This document shows, in pieces, positions 36,029-45,764 of a stretch of DNA of 64,000 nt; the stretch's first letter is position 1, and each line of letters starts with the position of its first letter. The notes below the pieces were generated by a model. That model worked only from the letters and a program-made list of their open reading frames with translations, was not told the origin of the DNA and did not search any database. The translations under genes were made by a program, and so were the position numbers. Source of the DNA: Mycolicibacillus koreensis (GTDB taxonomy: Bacteria > Actinomycetota > Actinomycetes > Mycobacteriales > Mycobacteriaceae). Location: positions 1 to 64,000 of the forward strand of contig NZ_NCXO01000016.1 of assembly GCF_002104795.1 (NCBI RefSeq). Direction: 5' to 3'.

Positions 36029-36679
36029 ATGCGGTACCTGTTGGCGGCGCTAGCGGTCACGTTGGGCAGTGCGTTTACCCTCGCCACACCGGCTCACGCC
36101 GATACCGCGCCGGGCACGGCGATCGGTGCCGACGGTTTCAGCGTTCTCGTCGGTGCGGCCGACGCACCGGTGCAGTTGGAGATCTTCTGTGAACCGCAGT
36201 GCCCGGTCTGCGCCCACTTCGAGGACGCCTCCGGCGACGCGCTTTCCCAACGGTTGGCCGCCGGCGACCTGGCGGTCACCTACCGGTGGTTGACCTTCCT
36301 CGACGGCAAGCGGAACAACGACACCTCCGCTCGGATAGCCAACACGTTGCTGCTCGCCGCCGACCCGGGCACACCGGCGCCGTCCTACCAGGGTTTCGTG
36401 ACCGAGATGTACCGCGCGCAGAACGGTAGCGCCGATGCCCCGTCGGCAACGCAATTGGCGACGATGGCTGCACACAACGGAGTCTCGGGTATGGCGATCG
36501 CCCGGATCGCTATCGATCTGCCCGCGGCGGACACCGCGCTGATGAACAGCACCAACATGACTCGGCTCAAGCAGGTCAACCCCGACAATCCGGGCACCCC
36601 GACGGTGTACAACCTGAACACCAACGATGTCATCGACGCTCAGGAATCAGGTTGGCTGGACAGTCTTTTCGTGTCGTAG
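36029..36679 (+). CDS. Secreted DsbA-like thiol oxidoreductase
   Basis: 216 aa from ATG 36029; CGAGG lies 8 nt upstream, and an ATG at 36008 is an alternative. A signal peptide ends at ATPAHA before DT. The thioredoxin-fold active site is CEPQCPVC with CPVC as the redox pair. The cis-Pro region is PGTPTVYNLN. This is the thioredoxin_4/DsbA-like type that forms or rearranges disulfides in exported proteins. It is not in the standard mycobacterial gene order here. Its 3' end overlaps the DUF3592 gene by 40 bp in convergent orientation. Confidence 0.82.
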   Translation: MRYLLAALAVTLGSAFTLATPAHADTAPGTAIGADGFSVLVGAADAPVQLEIFCEPQCPVCAHFEDASGDALSQRLAAGDLAVTYRWLTFLDGKRNNDTSARIANTLLLAADPGTPAPSYQGFVTEMYRAQNGSADAPSATQLATMAAHNGVSGMAIARIAIDLPAADTALMNSTNMTRLKQVNPDNPGTPTVYNLNTNDVIDAQESGWLDSLFVS

Positions 36680-37191
36680 CGGTCAACCCGCACCTCCACC
36701 CACGCCAGCAGCGCCAGCAGGACGGCGGCCACCAGCCAGCCGACCACCGCGACCGAGCCGGCCGGGATGATCGCCAGAACCGCGCTGCGGTGCTGCACCC
36801 GCACCAGGTCGGGGTCGGACTTGTCGTATTCGACGTAAATCCGCATGCCGGTGGCTAATTCGGAGGGATAGAGCACCCCGAGTTCCGGCCGGTAGGTGAC
36901 GCGGTCGGGGGTGACGAACTCGATGGTGGAGCGCCGCGGGCCGGCGTTGAGCACCTCGGCCTGGGCAACTCCCATATTGTGGTCGATCGCCAGGTCGTTG
37001 CGCCACGCACCGGCGACCAGAAGTACCGACTGCAACGTGACCAACCCGGCCACGATGAGCACGGTGATCCGCGCCCAGCGAAGCACCCGCCGACCCCAGC
37101 TGTCGGGGGCGTCGACACCGCGGCCGTGAACGAGCAACTGCCCCACCGCTTTCGCCCGTGCGACGACGGGATCGAACCGGTTCAGCTTCAT
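36640..37191 (-). CDS. DUF3592-type membrane protein (Rv0556-like)
   Basis: 183 aa. Two membrane segments, [20 protein letters not shown] near residues 42-62 and [20 protein letters not shown] near 140-165, flank an exported domain with the DUF3592 pattern ([19 protein letters not shown], then [22 protein letters not shown]). The ATG overlaps the menD stop by 4 bp, so it is coupled to menD. The role is unknown, but linkage to menD is conserved in M. tuberculosis (Rv0556). Confidence 0.85.
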   Translation of the reverse strand: MKLNRFDPVVARAKAVGQLLVHGRGVDAPDSWGRRVLRWARITVLIVAGLVTLQSVLLVAGAWRNDLAIDHNMGVAQAEVLNAGPRRSTIEFVTPDRVTYRPELGVLYPSELATGMRIYVEYDKSDPDLVRVQHRSAVLAIIPAGSVAVVGWLVAAVLLALLAWVEVRVDRYDTKRLSSQPDS

Positions 37192-38846
37192 AACGCCGCC
37201 TTGATCGCCGCATGCAACGCCCGCAGCGACGACCGGTCCGCTTTGACCTCCAGCACCCGCATCCCCGAACTCGGTTCGGCGAGCGCCGATCGGAGTTCAC
37301 CGACTTCGATCTGGCGGGATTCGACGTGATAGGCGCGGCACAGCGCCCCGACATCGACGTCGTGCGGGGTTCCGAAGATTCGCGAGGACACGTCGGAGAA
37401 CCGGGGGTCGCCTTGTTCGAGCAGTTCGAAGATGCCGCCACCGTTGTCGTTGGCGACAACGATCGTCAGCCGCTGCGGTGTCGGCTCGGTCGGCCCGATC
37501 AGCAGCCCGGAGCTGTCGTGCACGAACGTCAGGTCGCCGATGAGCGCGATGGTGCGCCCGTCGGCATGGTCGCGCTCGTGGGCCAGCGCAGCGCCGATCG
37601 CGGTGGACACCGTGCCGTCGATGCCGGCGACGCCGCGGTTGGAGCGCACCACCACCTCCGGGGTGCTCGGGCCGACCAGGGCAGCGTCGCGCACCGGGTT
37701 GGACGCGCCGAGCACCAGTTGGTCCCCGGGGCGCAACGCGGCGCTCACCGCCGCGGCGACGTGCAGTCCCGTGGTCAGCGGGTGGGCGGCCAGTTGTCCG
37801 TGCACCGCCGCCAGCGCATCGCGGTGCAGCTCGGCGCAGCGCCGCAGCCAGGCCGGGTTCGGGGTGCCGCTGAGCACCGCGCGGGTGCCGGTGGCCTGCG
37901 AGTTGCCCGACACGTCGGGCCAGCGCGGTCCGGTGGTCAGCGCGTACACCGCGACCTGCGGGTCGGCCAGCAGTGCGGCGACCGGGCGGTGCAGGGTGGG
38001 CCGGCCCAGCATGATCACCTGCTGCGGGCGCAGCAGCGCCAGCGCCAGCGGGTGCAGCGGGTTGGGTGGGACACGACCGGCGAACGACGTCGGTTCGGCC
38101 ACCGTCGGCAGCCCGGCCAGATCGGGGTGCTCACCGGCCCCGTGGCCGGCGATGACGACGGTGTCGGCGGTGACGTCGATCGGCAGCGGCTGGTCGAACA
38201 CCACCGGCGGGGAGGCGGTCCACGCCGTGCCGTCGGGTCGGCCGGGTGGATGCGCACCGCGCTCCCCGTCGGGTTCGTGGGCGGGAACCAGCGGCTCACG
38301 CAGCGGGATGTCGAAATGCACCGGCCCGGCGTTGGCACTGCGAGATCCGGTGGCCGCAGCCAACACTCGGCACGTCGCCGAGCGCCAGGTGGCGTTGAGC
38401 TCATCCAGCCGTTCCGGTGCGTCCTCGGCCAGTCCGAGGTTGATCGTGGCGCGCACCTGGGTGCCGAAGTAGCCGAGCTGCTCCATGGTCTGGTTGGCGC
38501 CGGTGCCCAGCAACTCATAGGGACGGTTGGCCGACAGCACGATCAGCGGTACCCGTGCGTAGTTGGCCTCCACCACCGCCGGGCCGAGGTTGGCCACCGC
38601 CGTGCCCGACGTCATCGTCACGCACACCGGCGCACCGGCGCCGATCGCGAGCCCGATCGCCAGGTATCCGGCGGTGCGCTCGTCGATGCGCACGTGCAGC
38701 CGGATCCGGCCGGCCCGGTCGGCGTCGGCCAGCGCGAACGCCAACGGCGCGTTGCGTGAACCCGGGCAGAGCACGACGTCGCGCACACCGCCGCGGATCA
38801 GTTCGTCGACGACGACACGCGCCTGGATCGTCGAGGGGTTGCTCAC
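37188..38846 (-). CDS. menD: 2-succinyl-5-enolpyruvyl-6-hydroxy-3-cyclohexene-1-carboxylate synthase
   Basis: 552 aa. Thiamine-diphosphate enzyme that joins 2-oxoglutarate to isochorismate. N-terminal [14 protein letters not shown] and the catalytic Glu region [15 protein letters not shown], then [16 protein letters not shown]; the C-terminal ThDP/Mg site has [15 protein letters not shown] and [14 protein letters not shown]. Length is normal. It begins an operon with the Rv0556-like gene. Corresponds to Rv0555. Confidence 0.96.
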   Translation of the reverse strand: MSNPSTIQARVVVDELIRGGVRDVVLCPGSRNAPLAFALADADRAGRIRLHVRIDERTAGYLAIGLAIGAGAPVCVTMTSGTAVANLGPAVVEANYARVPLIVLSANRPYELLGTGANQTMEQLGYFGTQVRATINLGLAEDAPERLDELNATWRSATCRVLAAATGSRSANAGPVHFDIPLREPLVPAHEPDGERGAHPPGRPDGTAWTASPPVVFDQPLPIDVTADTVVIAGHGAGEHPDLAGLPTVAEPTSFAGRVPPNPLHPLALALLRPQQVIMLGRPTLHRPVAALLADPQVAVYALTTGPRWPDVSGNSQATGTRAVLSGTPNPAWLRRCAELHRDALAAVHGQLAAHPLTTGLHVAAAVSAALRPGDQLVLGASNPVRDAALVGPSTPEVVVRSNRGVAGIDGTVSTAIGAALAHERDHADGRTIALIGDLTFVHDSSGLLIGPTEPTPQRLTIVVANDNGGGIFELLEQGDPRFSDVSSRIFGTPHDVDVGALCRAYHVESRQIEVGELRSALAEPSSGMRVLEVKADRSSLRALHAAIKAAL

Positions 38847-38888
38847 CGGTTCAGCCTAAGCCGTCCCACGTGCCGGGCCCGGGCCGGT

Positions 38889-39680
38889 TCACGGGTGGGC
38901 GGCGAAAAAGTCCAGCGCAGCGGTGTTCACCGCCTCCGGCGCCTCGATGAAACCCAGATGCCCGGTGTCGGGGATCAGCTGGAAGGCGGCGCCGGGGATC
39001 GCCTCGGCGACCTCACGACCCAGATGCGGCGGTGTCACCACGTCGTCGGCGAAGCCGAGTACCAAAACCGGAGCAGCGATCGACCGGTAGGCCGGAAGTC
39101 GGTTGGTCTGCGGGGCGACGTTGAGCTGGCAGGCCGAGCCCGGGGTGGATTCGGACGGCCACATGGTGAACATGGAGATCCAATCGTCCACGGCTGCATC
39201 ATCGTTGAGCGTCTTGGGCGAGAAGCTCTCCAACAGTCGAGCTTTGGCATCATATTCGGCCGGCAACTGCAGACCGGAGGAAGCCAGTTGGGCTTCAGCG
39301 GACCGAAAGAAGCTGCGGGCTTTGTCTTCTCGCCCCCGCGTGGCCATCAGGACTGCGGAGTGCACCAGCTCCGGGCGTGCCAGCATCAGCTCCTGAGCGA
39401 TGAAGGACCCCATCGACACCGCGACGATGCGCACCGGACCGCCGACGAGTTCGTCGATGAGCGCGGCGGTGTCGGCGACCATCGTCTCGGTGGTGAACCC
39501 GTCGGCATTGGCGGTGGCACCGACCCCGCGGTTGTCGAACGTGATGGTGCGGTAGCCGGCGAACATGAACGTTTTCACCTGGTACAGGTGCCAGCCGCGC
39601 CCGGCACCGCCGCGCCCGGCGATGAACACCACGGTGCCGGCGGCACCGGATCCGCGATCGTCGTAGGCCAGATTGATCAC
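38889..39680 (-). CDS. Alpha/beta hydrolase (BpoC-like)
   Basis: 263 aa. Oxyanion-hole region FIAGRGGAG, nucleophile elbow VSMGSF (Ser in G/S-x-S-x-G form), acid in LGFADDVVTP and catalytic His in PDTGHLGFIE. It takes the place of bpoC (Rv0554), annotated as a cofactor-free peroxidase but structurally a plain hydrolase. Since the window shows no MenH gene, and MenH is also an alpha/beta hydrolase, it may supply that step; this is inference. It lies between menC and menD on the same strand. Confidence 0.85.
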   Translation of the reverse strand: MINLAYDDRGSGAAGTVVFIAGRGGAGRGWHLYQVKTFMFAGYRTITFDNRGVGATANADGFTTETMVADTAALIDELVGGPVRIVAVSMGSFIAQELMLARPELVHSAVLMATRGREDKARSFFRSAEAQLASSGLQLPAEYDAKARLLESFSPKTLNDDAAVDDWISMFTMWPSESTPGSACQLNVAPQTNRLPAYRSIAAPVLVLGFADDVVTPPHLGREVAEAIPGAAFQLIPDTGHLGFIEAPEAVNTAALDFFAAHP

Positions 39681-39728
39681 GGTGGTGACGCTACGCGATC
39701 GGCTCGCCTCGGCGTCCTCGCGTCGGCG

Positions 39729-40700
39729 TCACCGCGCTCGCGCCGCCAAAACGGCGTGGCAGCGCCGGATCCGCTCGATCCACCACCGCCGGCGCTCGGC
39801 GGGGACCGCCAGCGCGGCCAGCCGGGCCGGGTCGGGGGTGACCGCGCGCACCGGCAGCGCGCCGTCGACGGGGACCGCAGGTTCGGCGACGTCCTCGATG
39901 AACAGCCCGCCGGTGCCCAGCCCGCAGGCGTGGTCGAGGCGCGGCAGTGCGGCGGCGGCCGCCAGCGCCGATCCGATGCCCACCGCCGAGTCCAGGGCGC
40001 TGGAGACCACCACCGGGATGGCGATCTGCGCGGCGATCTGGCTCAGCGCGGTGGCTCCGCCGAGCGGGGCCACCTTGAGCACCGCCACGTCCGCGGCGTG
40101 GGCGCGCACCACCGCCAGCGGGTCGGCGGCTTTGCGGATGCTCTCGTCGGCGGCCACCGGCACCGCCACCTGCCGGCGCACCTGGGCCAGCTCGGCCACG
40201 GTGGCGCAGGGCTGCTCCAGGTATTCCAGGGGGCCGGCGGCGGTCAGCGCCCGGGCCGCCGCCACGGCCTGCGGCACCGTCCAGCCGCCGTTGGCGTCGA
40301 CGCGCACCGTCGGTATCGACGCCCGCACCGCCTCGACCCGGGCGACGTCGTCGGCGAGGGTCTGGCCGGGTTCGGCGACCTTCACCTTGGCGGTGCGCGC
40401 CCCGGGGAAGCGTGCCAGCACCTCGGGCACCTGCGCGGGGGGCACCGCGGGGACGGTGGCGTTGATCGCGATGTGGGTGCGCCGCGGCGCCGGCGGGGGG
40501 CGATAGGCCGCCTCCAGCCCGGCCGCCAGCCACGACGCCGCTTCGTCGTCGTCGTATTCGAGGAAGGCACCGAACTCACCCCAGCCGGCCGGGCCGTCGA
40601 TCACGGCGAGTTCGCGGGTGGTGATGCCCCGAAACCGCACCCGCATCGGCAGGGCCACCACGTGCACCCGGTCCAGCAGGTCGTCGAGGGTGGCGAACAT
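39729..40700 (-). CDS. menC: o-Succinylbenzoate synthase
   Basis: 323 aa from ATG 40700 (MFATLDDLLDRVHVVALPM). Enolase-superfamily enzyme dehydrating SHCHC to o-succinylbenzoate. Catalytic lysine in TAKVKVAEPG, metal ligands in RVDANGGWTV, then LEYLEQPC and AADESIRK, and the second lysine in VAVLKVAPLGG. Corresponds to Rv0553. It is divergent from the fadD8-like gene; starts are 76 bp apart. Confidence 0.95.
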   Translation of the reverse strand: MFATLDDLLDRVHVVALPMRVRFRGITTRELAVIDGPAGWGEFGAFLEYDDDEAASWLAAGLEAAYRPPPAPRRTHIAINATVPAVPPAQVPEVLARFPGARTAKVKVAEPGQTLADDVARVEAVRASIPTVRVDANGGWTVPQAVAAARALTAAGPLEYLEQPCATVAELAQVRRQVAVPVAADESIRKAADPLAVVRAHAADVAVLKVAPLGGATALSQIAAQIAIPVVVSSALDSAVGIGSALAAAAALPRLDHACGLGTGGLFIEDVAEPAVPVDGALPVRAVTPDPARLAALAVPAERRRWWIERIRRCHAVLAARAR

Positions 40701-40764
40701 GGGTCCATCGTGCCTTCCACCGGGGTGTTCGCCGGGCGGCGCCCACCGATATTGCAACACGTTC

Positions 40765-40770
40765 TAGTGT
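40765..40770 (+). promoter_or_regulatory. -10 box before the fadD8-like gene
   Basis: TAGTGT ends 6 nt before the ATG at 40777, so the transcript is expected to be leaderless. Confidence 0.5.
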
Positions 40771-40776
40771 GGGTCC

Positions 40777-42378
40777 ATGAGCGACGAGCTACTACGCAAC
40801 CCCGTCCACACCGGGCATCTGCTGGCCGGTGCGCTGCACCGTCACCGCGACGCCCCGGTGCTGTTCCTCGGTGAGACCACGCTGACCGGCGGCCAGCTGG
40901 CCGACCGGATCAGCCAGTACATCCAGGCGTTCGAGGCGGTCGGCGCCGGCACCGGCACCGCGGTGGGCCTGCTGTCGCTGAACCGCCCGGAGGTGCTGAT
41001 GATCATCGGCGCCGGCCAGACCCAGGGGTACCGGCGCACCTCGCTGCACCCGCTGGGTTCGCTCGACGACCACGCCTACGTGCTGGCCGACGCCGGCATC
41101 AGCTCGCTGATCATCGACCCCACCCCCGCGTTCGTGCAGCGTGCGGTCGGTCTGCTGGAACGGGTCGAGTCGCTGCGCCAGATCCTCACCCTGGGTCCGG
41201 TGCCCGCCGAGCTCGCCGAGGTCGGGGTGGACCTGACCGCTGAGGCCGCGAAGTATCCGGCGCGGCCACTGGCCGTCGCCGACCTGGCGCCGGATCACAT
41301 CGGCGGGCTGACCTACACCGGCGGCACCACCGGCAAACCCAAGGGCGTCATGGGCACGGTCGGGTCGATCACCGCGATGACCACGGTCCAGCTCGCCGAG
41401 TGGGAGTGGCCGGCGAACCCGAAGTTTTTGATGTGCACCCCGCTGTCGCACGCCGGGGCGGCGTTTTTCACCCCGACCGTGGTCAAGGGCGGCCAGATGG
41501 TGGTGGTGCCCAAATTCGATCCGGGCGAGATCCTGCGGATCATCGAGGAGCAGCGGATCACCGCCACCATGCTGGTCCCGTCGATGCTCTACGCGTTGCT
41601 CGATCATCCCGACTCGCGCACCCGCGACCTGTCGTCGTTGGAGACGGTGTACTACGGCGCCTCGGCGATCAACCCGGTGCGCCTGGCCGAGGCGATCGAG
41701 CGGTTCGGCCCGATCTTCGCGCAGTACTACGGGCAGTCCGAGGCGCCGATGGTGATCAGCTACCTGGCCAAGGCCGACCACGACGAGAAGCGGCTCTCCT
41801 CGTGCGGGCGGCCGACCCTGTTCGCGCGCACCGCGCTGCTAGGCGAGGACGGCACCCCGGTGGCCCCCGGTGAGCCCGGTGAGATCTGTGTGGCCGGCCC
41901 GCTGTTGGCCGGCGGGTACTGGAACCTGCCGGAGGCCACCGCCGAGACGTTCCGCGACGGCTGGCTGCGCACCGGCGACATGGCCCGCGAGGACGCCGAC
42001 GGCTTCTGGTTCATCGTCGACCGGGTCAAGGACATGATCGTCACCGGTGGGTTCAACGTGTTCCCCCGCGAGGTCGAGGACGTCATCGCCGAGCATCCGG
42101 CGATCGCGCAGGTGTGCGTGGTCGGCGCCCCGGACGACAAGTGGGGTGAGGCGGTGACCGCGGTGGTGGTGCTGCGGTCCGACGCCGCCTCCGATGAGGC
42201 CGCGATCGCGACCATGACCGCCGAGGTGCAGGCGGCGGTGAAGGACCGCAAGGGGTCGGTGCAGTCGCCCAAGCAGGTGGTGGTCGTCGACGCGCTGCCA
42301 CTGACCGGGCTGGGCAAACCCGACAAGAAGGCCGTGCGCGCCCGCTTCTGGGAGGGCACCGGCCGCGCCGTGGGCTAG
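40777..42378 (+). CDS. Long-chain acyl-CoA/AMP ligase (FadD8-like)
   Basis: 533 aa. Adenylate-forming superfamily: P-loop YTGGTTGKPKGV at about 178-189, YYGQSEAPM for the A5 motif, the GYWNLPEATAETFRDGWLRTGD-type A7 region (split here as GYWNLPEATAET then DGWLRTGDMA), and hinge DRVKDMIVTGGFNVFP. The catalytic lysine sits in GKPDKKAVRARF. It activates a carboxylic acid to acyl-AMP and then acyl-CoA; chain preference cannot be told. Position between menC and menB corresponds to fadD8 (Rv0551c). Strong palindromic and tandem repeats follow its stop. Confidence 0.92.
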   Translation: MSDELLRNPVHTGHLLAGALHRHRDAPVLFLGETTLTGGQLADRISQYIQAFEAVGAGTGTAVGLLSLNRPEVLMIIGAGQTQGYRRTSLHPLGSLDDHAYVLADAGISSLIIDPTPAFVQRAVGLLERVESLRQILTLGPVPAELAEVGVDLTAEAAKYPARPLAVADLAPDHIGGLTYTGGTTGKPKGVMGTVGSITAMTTVQLAEWEWPANPKFLMCTPLSHAGAAFFTPTVVKGGQMVVVPKFDPGEILRIIEEQRITATMLVPSMLYALLDHPDSRTRDLSSLETVYYGASAINPVRLAEAIERFGPIFAQYYGQSEAPMVISYLAKADHDEKRLSSCGRPTLFARTALLGEDGTPVAPGEPGEICVAGPLLAGGYWNLPEATAETFRDGWLRTGDMAREDADGFWFIVDRVKDMIVTGGFNVFPREVEDVIAEHPAIAQVCVVGAPDDKWGEAVTAVVVLRSDAASDEAAIATMTAEVQAAVKDRKGSVQSPKQVVVVDALPLTGLGKPDKKAVRARFWEGTGRAVG

Positions 42379-42420
42379 GCCCGCGTCTGGGCCCCAGCGC
42401 CCGGCGCCCCAGCGCCGAAC

Positions 42421-42560
42421 GTGAAGCTGGGTTCACGTTCGCGCCCGAGTGTGAACCTATCTTCACGTTCGAGCGCGGGGCGGCCACGCTCAGCGACACG
42501 TTCGAGCGCGGGGCGGCCACGCTCAGCGACCGGTTCACCGCTGAGGCGGCCACGCTCCAC
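42421..42560. repeat. Palindromes and perfect 33-bp tandem repeat
   Basis: Two inverted repeats of the form GTGAA-N6-TTCAC lie at 42421-42436 and 42452-42467, each followed by GTTCG. Then 33 bp beginning CACGTTCGAGCGCGGGGCGG occur twice with no gap (42464-42496 and 42497-42529), and a degenerate third copy runs to about 42560. This fills the space between convergent genes. It could serve as a bidirectional terminator or be a dispersed mycobacterial intergenic element. Confidence 0.8.
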
Positions 42561-42582
42561 GCGCTATGGGCTGTCGCGGCGG

Positions 42583-43197
42583 TCAGGGCCAGGTGGCGGG
42601 CTGTGGCCACGGCGCCGGTGCCCGCCGAGGCGCTGCGGCGATGTACTGCCAGAGCGCGATCACCAACACCATCAGCACGCACAGCAGCGCGATGAACAGG
42701 CCCGCCCCGTAATTGACCGGCAGACCCGTGGAGCCGGGGTCGAGCTGGGGGCCATCGGGGGACATCTGCATCTGCTCTGCCAACTCCCCGGTGACGGTCA
42801 TTTTCGGGGAGCGCCGCAGCCCCACCGACCCGGCCAGCAGGACCGTGACCGTCATCAACGCCGCCGTCGCCCCCCACAGCCGGCGGTCGGCGCCGCGGAC
42901 CAGTTGGGTGGCCGCGACCGCCACCGCCGCGGCCAGCGCCAGCGGGATCAGCCCGAGGGCCGGCACCCCGCCGGTGCCCCAGCTGTAGAAGTCGAGCTCG
43001 ATGTCCATGGTGCCGCCGAGTCGCTCCTCGACACCGCTGGCGCGCAGATATTCGTCATCGACGTGCATCACCCACACCGGCAATCGCGTGCTGAACAGGC
43101 CGACCAACGCGACGAGGCCGACCAGCGCAGCGGACAGCCACGCCGACAACGGGCGCGCGGGCGGCCCGACGCCGAGGTGGGGGTAGCTACCGGTCAT
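42583..43197 (-). CDS. Four-helix membrane protein, unknown function
   Basis: 204 aa from ATG 43197 (MTGSYPHLGVG). Four membrane helices are visible: two at about 20-45 and 78-100, then LWGATAALMTVTVLLAGSVG and a C-terminal one near GLFIALLCVLMVLVIALWQY. The exported loop between helices 1 and 2 (VDDEYLRASGVEERLGGTMD) is polar. It is 7 bp downstream of the Pro-rich membrane gene, which has the same four-helix plan, so the two look like paralogous partners in an operon. Family not recognised. Confidence 0.7.
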   Translation of the reverse strand: MTGSYPHLGVGPPARPLSAWLSAALVGLVALVGLFSTRLPVWVMHVDDEYLRASGVEERLGGTMDIELDFYSWGTGGVPALGLIPLALAAAVAVAATQLVRGADRRLWGATAALMTVTVLLAGSVGLRRSPKMTVTGELAEQMQMSPDGPQLDPGSTGLPVNYGAGLFIALLCVLMVLVIALWQYIAAAPRRAPAPWPQPATWP

Positions 43198-43204
43198 GGC
43201 CGGA

Positions 43205-44101
43205 TCACCACTGTGGCGGGGCCGGCGGGCCGGGCGGCGGCTGCGGACCCGGCGGCGGCGGGCCAGGCGGCGGCGGGCCCGGGGCAAACGGCGGCGGACC
43301 AGACTCAAACGGACCCGGCGCAAACGGCGCAAACGGACCCATCGGCAGCGCCGCGGGCTGGGCCGGTGCCCGTTTAAACACCACCACCAGCGACGCGCCC
43401 CAGCCGAGCAGGGCGCACACCAGCGCGACGATCAGCCCGGAACCCGGGCCGACCGACCCCACCGACGCGATCAGGCTGTCGACGCTGCGGGCGCCGGTCT
43501 GTTGTTGGAACTCGGTCAGCAGCTCGCCGGTCAACTCCACCGACGGCAGCGGGCTGCTGATGATCAGCACCAGCGCCAGCAGCGTGCCGGTGCCGGCGAA
43601 GACCGACGCCAACGGCGCGGTCGTGGACTCCCGACCGACGATCACCGGCACCGCACACAGTGCCGCCAGCACCAGCAGCACCGGGATCGCCTGCGCGACG
43701 ATCGGCGGCGTCACCACCGGAAAAACGTCGTAGAAACCAATCCCGACGCGGATCTCGCCGGACGGTGCGTCGTCGCCGCCCAGCTGCGCCGATGACGGCA
43801 CCACGGTGATGGTGTACAGCGGCAACAGCGAGGCCGCCAAGGAGAGCAGACCCGCCACCGCGACGGCGATCGCGGCGATCCTGGCCACCGGGAACCCTCC
43901 CCCACCGAATCGGGGGCCGGCGGGCGGACCGAAGCCCGGCGCCACCGGCTGCACCGGCGGGCCCCCCACCGGCGGCGGCCCGGGGTAGCCGAAGCCGGGC
44001 GCTGCGGGTTGCGGGCCGCCCGGCGGCGGACCGGTCGGTGCGGGCATGCGTGACTGCCAGGTCGGGTCGGCCCCGTGCTGGTGTTGGGGGTTGTCGTCCA
44101 C
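43205..44101 (-). CDS. Pro-rich four-helix membrane protein, unknown function
   Basis: 298 aa from GTG 44101, with GAAGGGT 6 nt upstream. The N-terminal 75 residues and C-terminal 40 residues are low-complexity Pro/Gly-rich (GPPPGGPQPAAPGFGYPGP at the start). Between them are four membrane helices (IAAIAVAVAGLLSLAASLL; two central ones; LIVALVCALLGWGASLVVV). Pro-rich cytoplasmic tails around a four-helix core occur in many mycobacterial envelope proteins of unknown role. First gene of a pair with 42583-43197 and divergent from menB. Confidence 0.7.
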   Translation of the reverse strand: MDDNPQHQHGADPTWQSRMPAPTGPPPGGPQPAAPGFGYPGPPPVGGPPVQPVAPGFGPPAGPRFGGGGFPVARIAAIAVAVAGLLSLAASLLPLYTITVVPSSAQLGGDDAPSGEIRVGIGFYDVFPVVTPPIVAQAIPVLLVLAALCAVPVIVGRESTTAPLASVFAGTGTLLALVLIISSPLPSVELTGELLTEFQQQTGARSVDSLIASVGSVGPGSGLIVALVCALLGWGASLVVVFKRAPAQPAALPMGPFAPFAPGPFESGPPPFAPGPPPPGPPPPGPQPPPGPPAPPQW

Positions 44102-44246
44102 GCCGGCACCCTTCTCACGTCGATGAACTGCGACGACGTCGCGGGATTCCGCGGCGACGGGAAAACGATAACGGAGAATCCGCAGGGCAGAGCACACCGA
44201 TTGCGCCCCGGCTCCTGCCGCCTCCCGCCACCGCGCCAGCCGACTC

Positions 44247-44252
44247 TACAGT
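44247..44252 (+). promoter_or_regulatory. -10 box before menB
   Basis: TACAGT ends 7 nt before the menB GTG at 44260. Confidence 0.5.
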
Positions 44253-44259
44253 CGGTGGG

Positions 44260-45174
<915 letters not shown>

Positions 45175-45197
45175 ACCGCGCACCGCGGGTGAAACGC

Positions 45198-45764
45198 TCA
45201 CCGCGCGCGCGACGGCACGTTGCCGCCGGCACGCGCCACCGGCCCGGCGGGCGCCGGCGGCAACCGCTGGTACTGGTTGCCCGGCTGCGGCGCGGTGTGC
45301 GGCGGCGGGTTCGCCTGGATCAGCGCGTTGAGTTCGGCGGCGGCGGCCGCGGCGATCGCGGCGCGTTCGGTCGTCAGCCGCTCCGCCTCCGCTTTGAGTC
45401 CGTCGAGTTCGGTGGAGAGTCCGGACTGCTCGGCGCGCAGAGCGTTGCCCTCGGCGTTGATCCGGTCGGCGACCGCCGGCGGCGCGGTCCGGTTGGGGTA
45501 GGCGTCGACGGCGGCGTTGTGCTCGTCGATGCGGCGCAGCAGGTCGTCGGTGCGCTCCTTGAAGTCACCGAGCTTGATGTTGAGCTCGGCCAACGCCGTG
45601 TTGTAGACGACGATGCGCGAGCTGAGTTCCTTCGAGTAGCGCGGATCGGGATCGAACGGGGTGGGGTCGGCGCCGACAGCCGGGCTGGTGATCATCGCCG
45701 CGAGCAGCGCCGCCACCGCGGCCACGGTGAGCAGCACCCGGCGGTGCACGGCGGGCGGGCTCAT
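45198..45764 (-). CDS. Exported coiled-coil protein, unknown function
   Basis: 188 aa from ATG 45764, overlapping the upstream lipoprotein stop by 4 bp (ATGA). The N-terminal hydrophobic stretch LLTVAAVAALLAAMITSPAVGAD looks like a signal peptide. The middle part is a long heptad-rich helix (ELNIKLGDFKERTDDLLRRI, then ELDGLKAEAERLTTERAAIA) expected to form a coiled coil. The end is Pro/Gln-rich. No family is recognised. It forms a two-gene operon with the PknH-like lipoprotein. Confidence 0.7.
   Translation of the reverse strand: MSPPAVHRRVLLTVAAVAALLAAMITSPAVGADPTPFDPDPRYSKELSSRIVVYNTALAELNIKLGDFKERTDDLLRRIDEHNAAVDAYPNRTAPPAVADRINAEGNALRAEQSGLSTELDGLKAEAERLTTERAAIAAAAAAELNALIQANPPPHTAPQPGNQYQRLPPAPAGPVARAGGNVPSRAR

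Noticed and set aside
38895..40874. Long plus-strand open frame across the hydrolase and menC
   Set aside because: Runs through two recognisable genes on the other strand and has shadow composition.
42375..42560. Small open frame over the 33-bp repeats
   Set aside because: Its sequence is only a translation of the repeat units, without ribosome site.
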